From NCBI GenBank assembly GCA_022842725.1, contig JALHOZ010000002.1, positions 62,001 to 126,000 of the forward strand: a stretch of DNA of 64,000 bases, written 5' to 3'. The position numbers were made by a program, and so were the translations under genes. Below, in pieces: positions 53,125-61,201 of the stretch (positions are counted from its first letter, which is position 1; every line of letters begins with the position of its first letter). The stretch comes from Saprospiraceae bacterium. Lineage in GTDB: Bacteria; Bacteroidota; Bacteroidia; Chitinophagales; Saprospiraceae. A model generated the notes under the pieces. The model was not told the DNA's origin. It searched no databases and worked only from the letters and a program-made list of their open reading frames with translations.

Positions 53125-55905
53125 TTGTACATGTATGTAAGATACCTGGTACTTTGTTTGCTGTTTTTATTTTATTCGGAATCCTATGCTCAAAGCAATA
53201 TGGAAGCTTTGGCCAAAGTAGAATTGGACAAACGGGGACTTGATGAAGGTCGTGTCCGGGAAGAATTGTTAAAACGAGGTGTGGATTTAAATAATATAGA
53301 TCCTAATAACAAACAACAAATTCTTTCACATGAAAAAGTCATCAGAGAGGTGATTGACATGTTGGAAAAGGAAAAAAATCAAAAAAAAGAAGACAAAACA
53401 AAACCTAAAGTTCAGGACCCTCAAACAAAACCTGTTTCTGAAGAAAGGCGGATGGCGGATGATGCTGCATTAGGTACACAAACCAAAGATATACAAAAAG
53501 CGGTAAAGGATGGAGCTACGATTGAGGAGGCCGTTGCTGAAAAGATACAGGAATCCACTAAACAAAACATTCCAACAGCGTTAACTTACGGTCAGCATAT
53601 ATTCCGGGACAAATCTTTGAAATTATACAGAACTGCAGAGGATGCAAAACCATCCAAAACTTATGTATTGGGTCCCGGAGATAAAATAGCCATTTCAATC
53701 TGGGGTCCTACACAGGAAAATTTTTCTTTGGAAATTGAAAAAGATGGTTACATACAACCTACCGGATTGCCACGATATTATCTGGCTGGCCTGACGATGG
53801 AACAAGCTGAAAATCTGATGGCTTCCCGTTTGAGGAATTATTATTTTTTTCAGAAAGAAAACTTTGAACTGACGGTTACAACTGCCAGAACCATCAATGT
53901 CAATATTTACGGAGAAGTTTTTACCAACGGAACGTTTAATATTTCGGCTATCAATTCTGCTTTTAATGCTTTGATTGCTGCAGGCGGGCCTACAGATATC
54001 GGTAGTGTCAGAAAAATTCAGGTAACAAGGCCGGGTCAAAAACCCAAAACGCTGGATGTTTATGCCTATTTAAATAATCCGGTGATAAGTCAGGAATTTT
54101 ATCTCGCAGAAAACGATTTTATTTTTGTTCCCGTGGCTGAAAAAGTAGTGACGATCAAAGGGGAAGTCAACAGAAATTATCAGTTTGAATTATTAGCCAA
54201 TGAAAATCTTAAGGAGTTGATCAAATATGCCGGAGGATTTAAAGTTAATGCGCTGAAAGGAAATCTGAAAATTACCAGAATTGAAAATGATTCCATAAAA
54301 GTGATTGACGTGAGTTATGCTGATTTGGAACTGAAAGGCAAAAACTTTGATTTAAGACATGGTGACACCATTGAAGTGAAGAGTATCAATGACAATGTCA
54401 GAAATCTCGTTTCCATTGAAGGTGCAGTTGAAACACCTGGTGAGTTTGCTATTTCATCCGGAGATAAGGTTTCAGATCTGATAAAGAAGGCTGGCTTGAT
54501 GGAAAATGCCATCGTGGATATTGCGTATCTGAAAAGATTGAATGATGACAGGAAAACCATACGTTATGAGTTTGTGAGTCTGACAGAAGTTCTCAACAAT
54601 CCTTCATCAAGTGATAATAAAATATTACTTCCCGGTGATCAACTCATCGTGGTGAGTAAAGAATCTTTTGTTGAAAAAGGGGTTGTTACCATTGAAGGGG
54701 CTGTAAGAATGCCGACTGAAATAGACCTGGATGTAAAATCCAATCTCAAAGTCTCAGATCTTGTTTTTCTGGCCGGAGGTTTGCAGGAATACGCAACAGA
54801 TTTTGCTTATATTTACAGAAAAGATTTTGAAGAAAAAGAAGCACCTGAATATATTTATGTCAACATAAAAGAAGCGGTAGAGAATCCGGCTTCGTCAACG
54901 AATATTTTACTTCAGCCAAATGATAAGATGATAGTGTATTCGCGACATAATTATATTGACGGATCGATTATTACAGTAGGAGGCGCTGTAAGAAAACCCG
55001 GTGATTTTCCTTATCATCCTTCGCTCAATCTGCGCGATGTGATTTTGTTGGCAAATGGATTGAAACAGGAGGCAGCAATGGATAGAGTTGATATTTACAG
55101 ATTGGATCTTAGTAATAATAAAAGTACAAGGGTACTTGTAGCAAAACTCAAACTAGATACTGATTTGAACGTCATCGGCGGAGATGACAATTTTGAATTG
55201 GAACCTTTTGACCAGGTGTTTGTCAGGAATGCACCGGAATTTGAACTTCAAAGAAATGTTGTCATTAATGGGGAAGTAAAATACCCCGGCATATATGCAA
55301 TTACCAATTATAATATGCGGATTTCTAATTTATTGAAAGAGGCGGGTGGTTTAACCACCGAAAGTTTTTTAGGCGGGGCAACACTATTCAGAAAAAAAGA
55401 TGATGTAGGTTTTATTATATTTGATCTTGAAAAAGCATTGGATCAAGATAATAAAATGGATAATATTATTTTACAGGAAGGAGATGAAATCTTTATTCCC
55501 AAAAGAAATGATCTGGTCTCAATCACCGGCGCAACCAATGCCTATGAATGGTATCCTCAAAAAATTGCTGAATCAGGAAAAATCAATGTCAACTTTTCAA
55601 AAAATAAATCGGTAAATTATTACATAAACGAATATGCCGGCGGATTATCCAAAAATGCATCAAGGTCCAAGATTTCTGTTATAGACGCTTCCGGCAAAGT
55701 TCAGAAAACGGAAAGGATATTATTTTTTTATAAATATCCCAAAGTCAAACCGGGAAGCATCATCAATGTCGGATTCAAAGATGTAAAAACCAAAGAAGAT
55801 AAAGAAAAAGAAGATGATGTAAAATGGGGAGAAGTTCTCGCAAATTCTATCGCTCAGGCTACAGCCATTCTTTCTTTAATTTTATTGATTCAAAATGTGA
55901 ATTGA
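53125..55905 (+). CDS. Polysaccharide export protein with multiple SLBB repeats
   Basis: 926 residues with a signal peptide (residues 1-22). A coiled, K/E-rich region precedes the Wza-type export domain at about 175-260 (YVLGPGDKIAISIWGPTQ, GYIQPTGLPRYYLAG). Seven or so SLBB-type repeats follow, for example VNIYGEVFTNGTFNIS, VTIKGEVNRNYQFEL, VSIEGAVETPGEFAIS, VTIEGAVRMPTEIDL, ITVGGAVRKPGDFPYH and VVINGEVKYPGIYAI. The end has one hydrophobic helix (SIAQATAILSLILLIQN), which fits a membrane anchor. It forms the outer part of a capsule or exopolysaccharide channel. It starts the polysaccharide locus that runs to the end of the window. Confidence 0.93.
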   Translation: MYMYVRYLVLCLLFLFYSESYAQSNMEALAKVELDKRGLDEGRVREELLKRGVDLNNIDPNNKQQILSHEKVIREVIDMLEKEKNQKKEDKTKPKVQDPQTKPVSEERRMADDAALGTQTKDIQKAVKDGATIEEAVAEKIQESTKQNIPTALTYGQHIFRDKSLKLYRTAEDAKPSKTYVLGPGDKIAISIWGPTQENFSLEIEKDGYIQPTGLPRYYLAGLTMEQAENLMASRLRNYYFFQKENFELTVTTARTINVNIYGEVFTNGTFNISAINSAFNALIAAGGPTDIGSVRKIQVTRPGQKPKTLDVYAYLNNPVISQEFYLAENDFIFVPVAEKVVTIKGEVNRNYQFELLANENLKELIKYAGGFKVNALKGNLKITRIENDSIKVIDVSYADLELKGKNFDLRHGDTIEVKSINDNVRNLVSIEGAVETPGEFAISSGDKVSDLIKKAGLMENAIVDIAYLKRLNDDRKTIRYEFVSLTEVLNNPSSSDNKILLPGDQLIVVSKESFVEKGVVTIEGAVRMPTEIDLDVKSNLKVSDLVFLAGGLQEYATDFAYIYRKDFEEKEAPEYIYVNIKEAVENPASSTNILLQPNDKMIVYSRHNYIDGSIITVGGAVRKPGDFPYHPSLNLRDVILLANGLKQEAAMDRVDIYRLDLSNNKSTRVLVAKLKLDTDLNVIGGDDNFELEPFDQVFVRNAPEFELQRNVVINGEVKYPGIYAITNYNMRISNLLKEAGGLTTESFLGGATLFRKKDDVGFIIFDLEKALDQDNKMDNIILQEGDEIFIPKRNDLVSITGATNAYEWYPQKIAESGKINVNFSKNKSVNYYINEYAGGLSKNASRSKISVIDASGKVQKTERILFFYKYPKVKPGSIINVGFKDVKTKEDKEKEDDVKWGEVLANSIAQATAILSLILLIQNVN

Positions 55906-55920
55906 TAAATAAAATCATAT

Positions 55921-55928
55921 TATCTTTG
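55921..55928 (+). promoter_or_regulatory. Candidate -7 box TATCTTTG for the wHTH-upxY genes
   Basis: TATCTTTG lies 32 bases before the ATG at 55961 in the short gap after the SLBB gene. It suggests a promoter internal to the locus for the two regulatory genes and what follows. Confidence 0.5.
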
Positions 55929-55960
55929 AGCAATTTATTTACTCAATCTTTCCACGAGAA

Positions 55961-56494
55961 ATGATCGAAACCCTCATATCTTCCAAAACCCGGATTAAAC
56001 TTTTACTGAAGTTTTTTCTCAACAGCAAGTCAACATCGTATTTGCGGGGTTTGGAGAGTGAATTTGGAGATTCTTCCAATGCCATCAGAGTAGAACTCAA
56101 TCGTTTCGAAAAAGCAGGAATGTTGACAGCTTATTCCAAGGGCAATAGAAAATATTTCAGAGCAAATACTGACCATCCGCTTTATAAGGACACCCACAAT
56201 CTTTTGTTAAAATACATTGGATTTGACAAAATCATTGACACAGTCATAGAAAGATTGGGAGAAGTCAGAGAAGTATATGTTACCGGAGCCTTTGCCCGTG
56301 GTATTGATGATAAAATTATAGATCTGGTATTTGTAGGGAATATCAATACAGTATTTCTCGCAGAGTTGATAGAAAAGGTTGAAAAACATATTTCCCGGAG
56401 GATAAGGTATATTGTTTTTCAGGAAAATGAAGTGGCTGATACGGAGTGGAAACAGTCGCATGAGAATGCATTATTGTTGTGGTGTAATGAATAA
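55961..56494 (+). CDS. Winged-helix protein with a degenerate nucleotidyltransferase domain
   Basis: 177 residues. The first 70 form an ArsR-like winged helix (TRIKLLLKFFLNSKSTSYLR, then DSSNAIRVELNRFEKAGML and SKGNRKYFRAN). From about residue 95 an MNT-like nucleotidyltransferase fold follows: YVTGAFARGIDDKIIDLVFVG. In active members this block reads G-S-F/x-A-R-G with D-x-D; here the Ser is Ala and the first Asp of D-x-D is Ile, so catalysis is unlikely. The stop is followed directly by the upxY start with no gap. Placed between the exporter and the antiterminator, it probably regulates the polysaccharide locus. The partner and signal are unknown. Confidence 0.75.
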   Translation: MIETLISSKTRIKLLLKFFLNSKSTSYLRGLESEFGDSSNAIRVELNRFEKAGMLTAYSKGNRKYFRANTDHPLYKDTHNLLLKYIGFDKIIDTVIERLGEVREVYVTGAFARGIDDKIIDLVFVGNINTVFLAELIEKVEKHISRRIRYIVFQENEVADTEWKQSHENALLLWCNE

Positions 56495-57055
56495 ATGGGA
56501 AAAATGACCGCAGCAACAAAAACATATAATCAGGAAAACATCAATCAATTGTCCGATAAGGATGAAAAGTGGTTTGCTGTGTACACCAAATATAAATGTG
56601 AAAAATTTGTTGCAGGACTATTGACCAAAAAAAACATTCATGCTTATGTTCCGCTGATCTCAAAAACTAAAAGATACAGTAGAAAGATCAAACATTATGA
56701 GGTTCCCCTTATCAATTGTTATGTTTTTGTCAAAATAAAAAAGCAGGATTACCTGCGTACTTTGGAAACGGAGTTCGTCATGAAGTTTTTGAAAAACGGA
56801 AATGATTTGTTTGCAATACCGGAAAATGAAATTCAAATCCTAAAAAGGGTTGGAGGTCAGGTCGAAGAGTCTTTCGAAAATGCAACTTTATCTTTGAATG
56901 AAGGTCAGTTGGTTGAAGTTGTATCCGGTCAACTTACCGGTATGAGAGGTAAAATCATAAACAGAGCCGGTAAAAAGAATTTTGTCGTTGCTTTGGAAAC
57001 CATCGGATACCATTTACAGGTCAATATTGATCTGAAATGGTTAAAACCGGTATGA
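56495..57055 (+). CDS. UpxY-type (NusG/RfaH-like) transcription antiterminator
   Basis: 186 residues. NGN domain: KWFAVYTKYKCEKFVAGLL, IHAYVPLISKTKRYSRK and VPLINCYVFVKIKKQDYL, then a KOW domain with VEVVSGQLTGMRGKIINRAG. The UpxY family in Bacteroides lets polymerase read through the long capsular operons that lie downstream. The gene begins immediately after the wHTH-NTase gene and precedes the sugar-nucleotide genes. A 9-bp hairpin follows the stop (57065-57089). Confidence 0.9.
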   Translation: MGKMTAATKTYNQENINQLSDKDEKWFAVYTKYKCEKFVAGLLTKKNIHAYVPLISKTKRYSRKIKHYEVPLINCYVFVKIKKQDYLRTLETEFVMKFLKNGNDLFAIPENEIQILKRVGGQVEESFENATLSLNEGQLVEVVSGQLTGMRGKIINRAGKKNFVVALETIGYHLQVNIDLKWLKPV

Positions 57056-57064
57056 GAAAAAAAT

Positions 57065-57089
57065 TAACAACCTGATATATAGGTTGTTA
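57065..57089 (+). other. Hairpin just downstream of upxY
   Basis: TAACAACCT (57065-57073) and AGGTTGTTA (57081-57089) form a perfect 9-bp stem with a 7-base loop, 10 bases after the upxY stop. No T run follows on the plus strand, so it is not a normal terminator there; a T-rich tract is found on the minus side. It could be a recruitment or pausing element for the antiterminator. Confidence 0.5.
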
Positions 57090-57157
57090 TAAATGTTGTA
57101 ACTATGATAAACCTGGTAAGTACTTGCGACTTATCAGCGGCGAAGCCATTCACTGAG

Positions 57158-57181
57158 TTTAAGATTAAGGTTAAGATAGAG
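57158..57181 (+). repeat. Hexamer array, inverted orientation, before the IVP gene
   Basis: Units TTTAAG, ATTAAG, GTTAAG and ATAGAG follow each other in a 6-base register. They are the reverse complement of the CTTAAY units found after the gene. The 17 bases at 57161-57177 match the complement of 57634-57649 over 16 bases. Confidence 0.65.
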
Positions 57182-57205
57182 AAAATATTTCTAAAATTTA
57201 AAGGA

Positions 57206-57559
57206 ATGTTCAAATCATTTACTGAATTGCCTGTTTGGAATATTGCGTTAAAACTATCGGGCGAAATATTTAACTTAACTGTAGAATTGCCAAAGTCTGA
57301 GGATTACGGCTTAACTTCTCAAATCAGAAGGTCTTCAAATAGCGTTAGTGCAAACATAGCTGAAGCTTTCGGTCGGGCAACTAAAAAAGATAAAAGAAAT
57401 TTTTATATACTTTCCAGAGCGTCTGCTTTTGAAACTAAAAGTCATTTATTATATGGAAGTCACATTGGATATTTTAATAATGAAAAAGTTAAAGTTCTGT
57501 CAGATAATTATGATGAATTGATTTTTGATCTGAATAAAATTATAAAATCGTTATTATAA
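57206..57559 (+). CDS. Four-helix-bundle protein (IVP / TIGR02436 family)
   Basis: 117 residues from the ATG at 57206 (MFKSFTELPVWNIALKLS); the frame is open further up to 57104 but that part includes the repeat array and has no family match. Family blocks: FTELPVWNIALKLSGEIFNL, YGLTSQIRRSSNSVSANIAE and FGRATKKDKRNFYILSRASA. These small proteins are best known from intervening sequences in 23S rRNA genes and are also scattered in Bacteroidota genomes; their role is unknown. Inverted hexamer arrays flank the gene. No cell function is shown; it interrupts an otherwise coherent polysaccharide locus. Confidence 0.88.
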   Translation: MFKSFTELPVWNIALKLSGEIFNLTVELPKSEDYGLTSQIRRSSNSVSANIAEAFGRATKKDKRNFYILSRASAFETKSHLLYGSHIGYFNNEKVKVLSDNYDELIFDLNKIIKSLL

Positions 57560-57579
57560 ATCTGCAATACATCGAAATT

Positions 57580-57597
57580 TACTGAAACAATTCAGTA
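57580..57597 (+). other. Short palindrome after the four-helix-bundle gene
   Basis: TACTGAA and TTCAGTA are perfect complements with an ACAA loop. The stem is 7 bp and there is no T run. It may mark the end of a mobile or intervening unit, or be chance. Confidence 0.4.
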
Positions 57598-57605
57598 TTC
57601 TAATA

Positions 57606-57649
57606 CTTAATCTCAGTCTTAACCTTAACCTTAATCTTAACCTTAATCT
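57606..57649 (+). repeat. Hexamer array (CTTAAY) abutting the DegT gene start
   Basis: Seven units in an unbroken 6-base register: CTTAAT, CTCAGT, CTTAAC, CTTAAC, CTTAAT, CTTAAC, CTTAAT (57606-57647). The array ends 7 bases before the ATG at 57655 (5 bases counting the trailing CT), so it fills the ribosome-binding region of the aminotransferase gene. Confidence 0.75.
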
Positions 57650-57654
57650 GACAA

Positions 57655-58779
57655 ATGTTATTACAAATGGTGGATGTAAAGTCCCAATACTTAAAAATTA
57701 AAGAAGAAGTTGATCGTGGTATCCATGAAGTTTTGGATACAACCATCTTTATCGGTGGCCCAAAAGTGAAAAAGTTTCAGGAAGAACTGGAATCTTATCT
57801 GGGAGTAAAACACGTCATTCCTTGTGCGAATGGTACGGATGCTATACAAATTGCTTTGATGGCATTGGGCCTCAAACCGGGAGATGAAGTGATTGTTCCT
57901 GCTTTTACGTATGTTGCCACGGCTGAGGTCATTGCTCTTTTGGGACTTGTACCGGTGATGGTGGATGTTGATACGGATTCATTTAATTTATCTGTTGAAG
58001 ATATCGAAAAAGCCATTACACCTAAAACCAAAGCCATCGTACCGGTTCATTTGTATGGTCAGTCTGCCGATATGGAAACCATTATGAATCTGGCACATAA
58101 ACATAATATATTTGTAGTGGAAGACAATGCGCAGGCCATTGGTGCTGATTATACTTTTTCAGATGGAACCGTTAAAAAAACCGGTACTATCGGGCATATA
58201 GGATGTACCTCATTTTATCCTTCAAAAAACCTGGGTTGTTATGGTGACGGAGGAGCAATGATGACCAATGATGATGACTTGGCCACTCTGTTAAGGAAAA
58301 TAGCCAATCATGGCCAATCGGTACGATATTATCATGATGTTGTGGGCTGCAATTCACGTTTGGATGCAATTCAGGCCGTCGTTCTTTCTGCAAAACTCAA
58401 ACATCTCGACGAATATAATGCGGCAAGAAAAAAAGTGGCGGACTTTTATGATGCAGCCTTTGCCGGACATGCGGAGATCATCACTCCACTTCGATCGACA
58501 TTTTCAACCCATGTTTTTCATCAATATACACTTCGTATCAAAAACGGGAAAAGAGATGTTATGAAGGACTTTTTGGACGAACATAAGATTCCGAATATGA
58601 TTTATTATCCGGTTCCTCTTTATAAACAAGAAGCATTTAAAGCATCATCCAACGGAACGGAATATTTGGAAAACACTGAATTGCTGTGCAATGAAGTTAT
58701 TTCTTTGCCAATTCATACCGAAATGACGGAAGAACAATTACGATATATTTGTGATCACGTACTTCGGTTTTTTTCGTAA
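57655..58779 (+). CDS. DegT/DnrJ/EryC1/StrS family aminotransferase
   Basis: 374 residues from the ATG at 57655 (an ATG four codons later is also possible). A PLP sugar aminotransferase: GGPKVKKFQEELESYLGVKH, PCANGTDAIQIALMALG, AFTYVATAEVIALLGLVPV, PVHLYGQSADM, VVEDNAQAIGADY and the PLP lysine in SFYPSKNLGCYGDGGAM. HGQSVRYYHDVVGCNSRLDA is typical. It would add an amino group to a keto-sugar nucleotide for the surface polysaccharide. The CTTAAY array lies in its ribosome-binding region. Confidence 0.93.
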   Translation: MLLQMVDVKSQYLKIKEEVDRGIHEVLDTTIFIGGPKVKKFQEELESYLGVKHVIPCANGTDAIQIALMALGLKPGDEVIVPAFTYVATAEVIALLGLVPVMVDVDTDSFNLSVEDIEKAITPKTKAIVPVHLYGQSADMETIMNLAHKHNIFVVEDNAQAIGADYTFSDGTVKKTGTIGHIGCTSFYPSKNLGCYGDGGAMMTNDDDLATLLRKIANHGQSVRYYHDVVGCNSRLDAIQAVVLSAKLKHLDEYNAARKKVADFYDAAFAGHAEIITPLRSTFSTHVFHQYTLRIKNGKRDVMKDFLDEHKIPNMIYYPVPLYKQEAFKASSNGTEYLENTELLCNEVISLPIHTEMTEEQLRYICDHVLRFFS

Positions 58780-58866
58780 AAGTGTGAGTTCCAAACTGAA
58801 TGGTATGGCGATTTTACCCGGAAACTTATTATTTACCTGATTTGTTATTGTGTTTAAATTGTGAAT

Positions 58867-59454
58867 ATGGAATTAGTAAAATCCATCTCGTCAAGACTTA
58901 AATCACCGATTGAAAGATATCTTGACAAGGAGAGCAAATCCGACATAAAACACGAATTTTTAAATGGAAAAATCAGAAAAAGACCGGGATCATCATACAA
59001 CCACAATAAAATAGCAGCGAATTTTATTATTTCTATCGGCCAACTCATCGATGAAAAAAAATTGCCATTCGAAGTTATTTCAAGTGACCAGAAAATTTAT
59101 ATACCACAGTTGCACCAAATTTTGTATCCTGATGCATTGGTTGTATATCAAAAACCAGAATTTTGAAATCAACGAAAAGATGTATTGCTCAATCCCATCC
59201 TCGTTGTCGAAATTTTATCGCCTTCCACTAAGGCTTATGACAGGACAACAAAGTTTATGTCATACAAACATATCCCCTCTTTCAAAGAATATGTCATGGT
59301 CAATCAGGATAAAAAAGGCATTGAAACCTGGTATCGCGAAGAGGAACATCTTTGGAGAGAAACCGTATACAATGAAGAGGATACATCAATGGAATTGAAG
59401 TCGGTAAGCATCAACATTGCGATAGAAAAAATTTACAGGAATATTGAGTTTTAA
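58867..59454 (+). pseudogene. Uma2 (DUF820) endonuclease-like gene with an in-frame stop
   Basis: About 195 residues in one reading frame broken by a single TGA at 59164-59166. Before it: KSDIKHEFLNGKIRKRPGSS, YNHNKIAANFIISIGQLI and LYPDALVVYQKPEF; after it: LLNPILVVEILSPSTKAYD and YVMVNQDKKGIETWYR. Together these give the whole Uma2 order, including the PD...(E/D)xK region where ILYPDALVV and VVEILSPST stand. No shift of frame is needed, so one base change destroyed or recodes the gene. Uma2 proteins are a nuclease-like family of unknown role found in many Bacteroidota and cyanobacteria. It sits between the DegT gene and ugd. Confidence 0.8.
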
Positions 59455-59485
59455 TCAGAATCAAAAATCTTCATAATATTTAATA

Positions 59486-60787
59486 ATGAAAATAGCCGTA
59501 GTAGGAACCGGGTATGTTGGTCTTGTATCGGGGACATGTTTTGCCGAATCCGGAAATTATGTGACCTGTGTGGACATTGACGCAGTAAAAGTAGATAAAA
59601 TGAAAAACGGGTTTGTTCCGATTTATGAGCCCGGCCTGGAGACGCTTTTTGAGCGCAATACCAAACAAGGGAGATTACATTTTACCACAGACCTTGCAGA
59701 AGGTATCAAAGATGCCAAAATTATATTTCTGGCTCTGCCGACTCCACCGGGAGCTGATGGATCAGCTGACCTTTCTTTTGTATTAAAAGTTGCGGCTGAC
59801 TTATCAGAAATAATCACAGATTATAAGGTCATCGTCGACAAAAGTACAGTTCCGGTGGGTACCGCTGAAAAAGTGGAAGCCGTCCTTCTTGAAAAACTGG
59901 ATCACAGTTTATTTGACGTAGTCTCAAATCCTGAATTTCTTAGAGAAGGTGTCGCTGTCGAAGACTTTATGAAACCTGACCGTGTGGTTGTGGGTACCTC
60001 TTCAGAAAAAGCAAAACAAATCATGTCTCAATTGTACGAACCCTTTGTTCGTCAGGGCAATCCCATCATTTTTATGGATGAAAGAAGTGCAGAGATGACC
60101 AAATATGCTGCAAATTCTTATTTGGCCACGAGAATCAGCTTTATGAACGAAATTGCCAATTTGTGTGAACGTCTCGGAGCAGATGTCGATATGGTCCGAA
60201 AAGGAATGGGAAGTGACAGCAGAATCGGAAAGAGATTTTTGTTTCCAGGTGTAGGATATGGCGGTTCTTGTTTTCCGAAAGATGTACAGGCATTGGCCAA
60301 ATCTGCACAGGAAAACGAATATGACTTTAAAATTCTGAAGTCCGTCATGATGGTCAATGATTTACAAAAAGAAATATTGTCCAACAAAATCCTGAATTAT
60401 TTTGGTGGTGAATTGTCCGGAAAGACCATTGGGGTCTGGGGTCTGGCCTTCAAACCCAATACCGATGATATCCGGGAAGCTCCGGCATTGACCATTATTT
60501 CAAGATTATTGAATCATGGGGCCAAGATAAAAGCTTATGATCCGGAAGCAATGGAAAATGTCAAACAAGTTTTCGGAGACAAAATAGAATATTGCGGACA
60601 TGAATATAATACCATTGAAGGGGTGGATGCATTGGCCATCGTCACGGAATGGAATGAATTCCGCACACCGGATTTTGATAAAATGAAATCCCTGATGAAA
60701 ACACCGGTCATTTTTGACGGAAGGAATATTTATGACGTAAATTCCGTCAGGGATATGGGATTTTATTATGACAGTATCGGAAGATAA
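59486..60787 (+). CDS. ugd: UDP-glucose 6-dehydrogenase
   Basis: 433 residues, normal for the single-chain enzyme that makes UDP-glucuronate with two NAD+. NAD motif VVGTGYVGLVSGTCFAESG at the N-terminus, PTPPGADGSADLSFV, NPEFLREGVAVEDFMKPDR, catalytic Cys in YGGSCFPKDVQAL and GLAFKPNTDDIREAPAL. It supplies UDP-glucuronate for the capsule or exopolysaccharide. It stops directly before the MNT gene with no terminator, so the two may share a transcript. Confidence 0.96.
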   Translation: MKIAVVGTGYVGLVSGTCFAESGNYVTCVDIDAVKVDKMKNGFVPIYEPGLETLFERNTKQGRLHFTTDLAEGIKDAKIIFLALPTPPGADGSADLSFVLKVAADLSEIITDYKVIVDKSTVPVGTAEKVEAVLLEKLDHSLFDVVSNPEFLREGVAVEDFMKPDRVVVGTSSEKAKQIMSQLYEPFVRQGNPIIFMDERSAEMTKYAANSYLATRISFMNEIANLCERLGADVDMVRKGMGSDSRIGKRFLFPGVGYGGSCFPKDVQALAKSAQENEYDFKILKSVMMVNDLQKEILSNKILNYFGGELSGKTIGVWGLAFKPNTDDIREAPALTIISRLLNHGAKIKAYDPEAMENVKQVFGDKIEYCGHEYNTIEGVDALAIVTEWNEFRTPDFDKMKSLMKTPVIFDGRNIYDVNSVRDMGFYYDSIGR

Positions 60788-60793
60788 GTGTAT

Positions 60794-61192
60794 ATGTTCC
60801 CGGATTTTCATAAAGCGATAGAAATCATCCGAAACCGAATTCCGGATGTCAAATACATTTATGTTTTTGGTAGTTTTGCCGATGCAACAACCCACCCGGA
60901 AAGTGATATTGATCTGGCATTTCACAGTCCTGTACCTTCTGATGACCTTTTAGTCTGGGAAACGGAACAGGCAATCGCCTCTGTCTATAATAAGGATGTG
61001 GATCTGGTTGATATGTCCAAAGCCGGTGATGTCCTGAAAATGGAAATCATCTGTAAAGGAGAAATTGTATATAGCATTTCTGAAAATGACCGTGGATTTT
61101 TTGAATCAAGAATTGTGGAAGATTATATGGATTATAAAGAATGGGTCAGGCCGATTGAAGAAGAAATTGTTAAATCCGGTTCAGTTTTTTAA
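60794..61192 (+). CDS. MNT-type nucleotidyltransferase (MntA antitoxin-like)
   Basis: 132 residues from the ATG at 60794 (a GTG at 60788, right after the ugd stop, is possible). The active-site block YVFGSFADATTHPESDIDLA has the full G-S...D-x-D of minimal nucleotidyltransferases. This family, when paired with a HEPN/HepT gene, acts as the antitoxin that adds AMP to the HEPN toxin. The HepT-like gene follows after 9 bases on the same strand. Together they form a type VII-like toxin-antitoxin pair. Confidence 0.9.
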   Translation: MFPDFHKAIEIIRNRIPDVKYIYVFGSFADATTHPESDIDLAFHSPVPSDDLLVWETEQAIASVYNKDVDLVDMSKAGDVLKMEIICKGEIVYSISENDRGFFESRIVEDYMDYKEWVRPIEEEIVKSGSVF

Positions 61193-61201
61193 TAATACAT
61201 C

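Noticed and set aside
57104-57205. Upstream extension of the four-helix-bundle gene
   Set aside because: It translates the hexamer array into KIKVKIEK-type residues and has no family match; the ATG at 57206 starts the conserved region.
57606-57649. Hexamer arrays as a CRISPR or telomere-like structure
   Set aside because: The unit is 6 bases with no spacers, and there are no cas genes or chromosome-end features, so both ideas fail.
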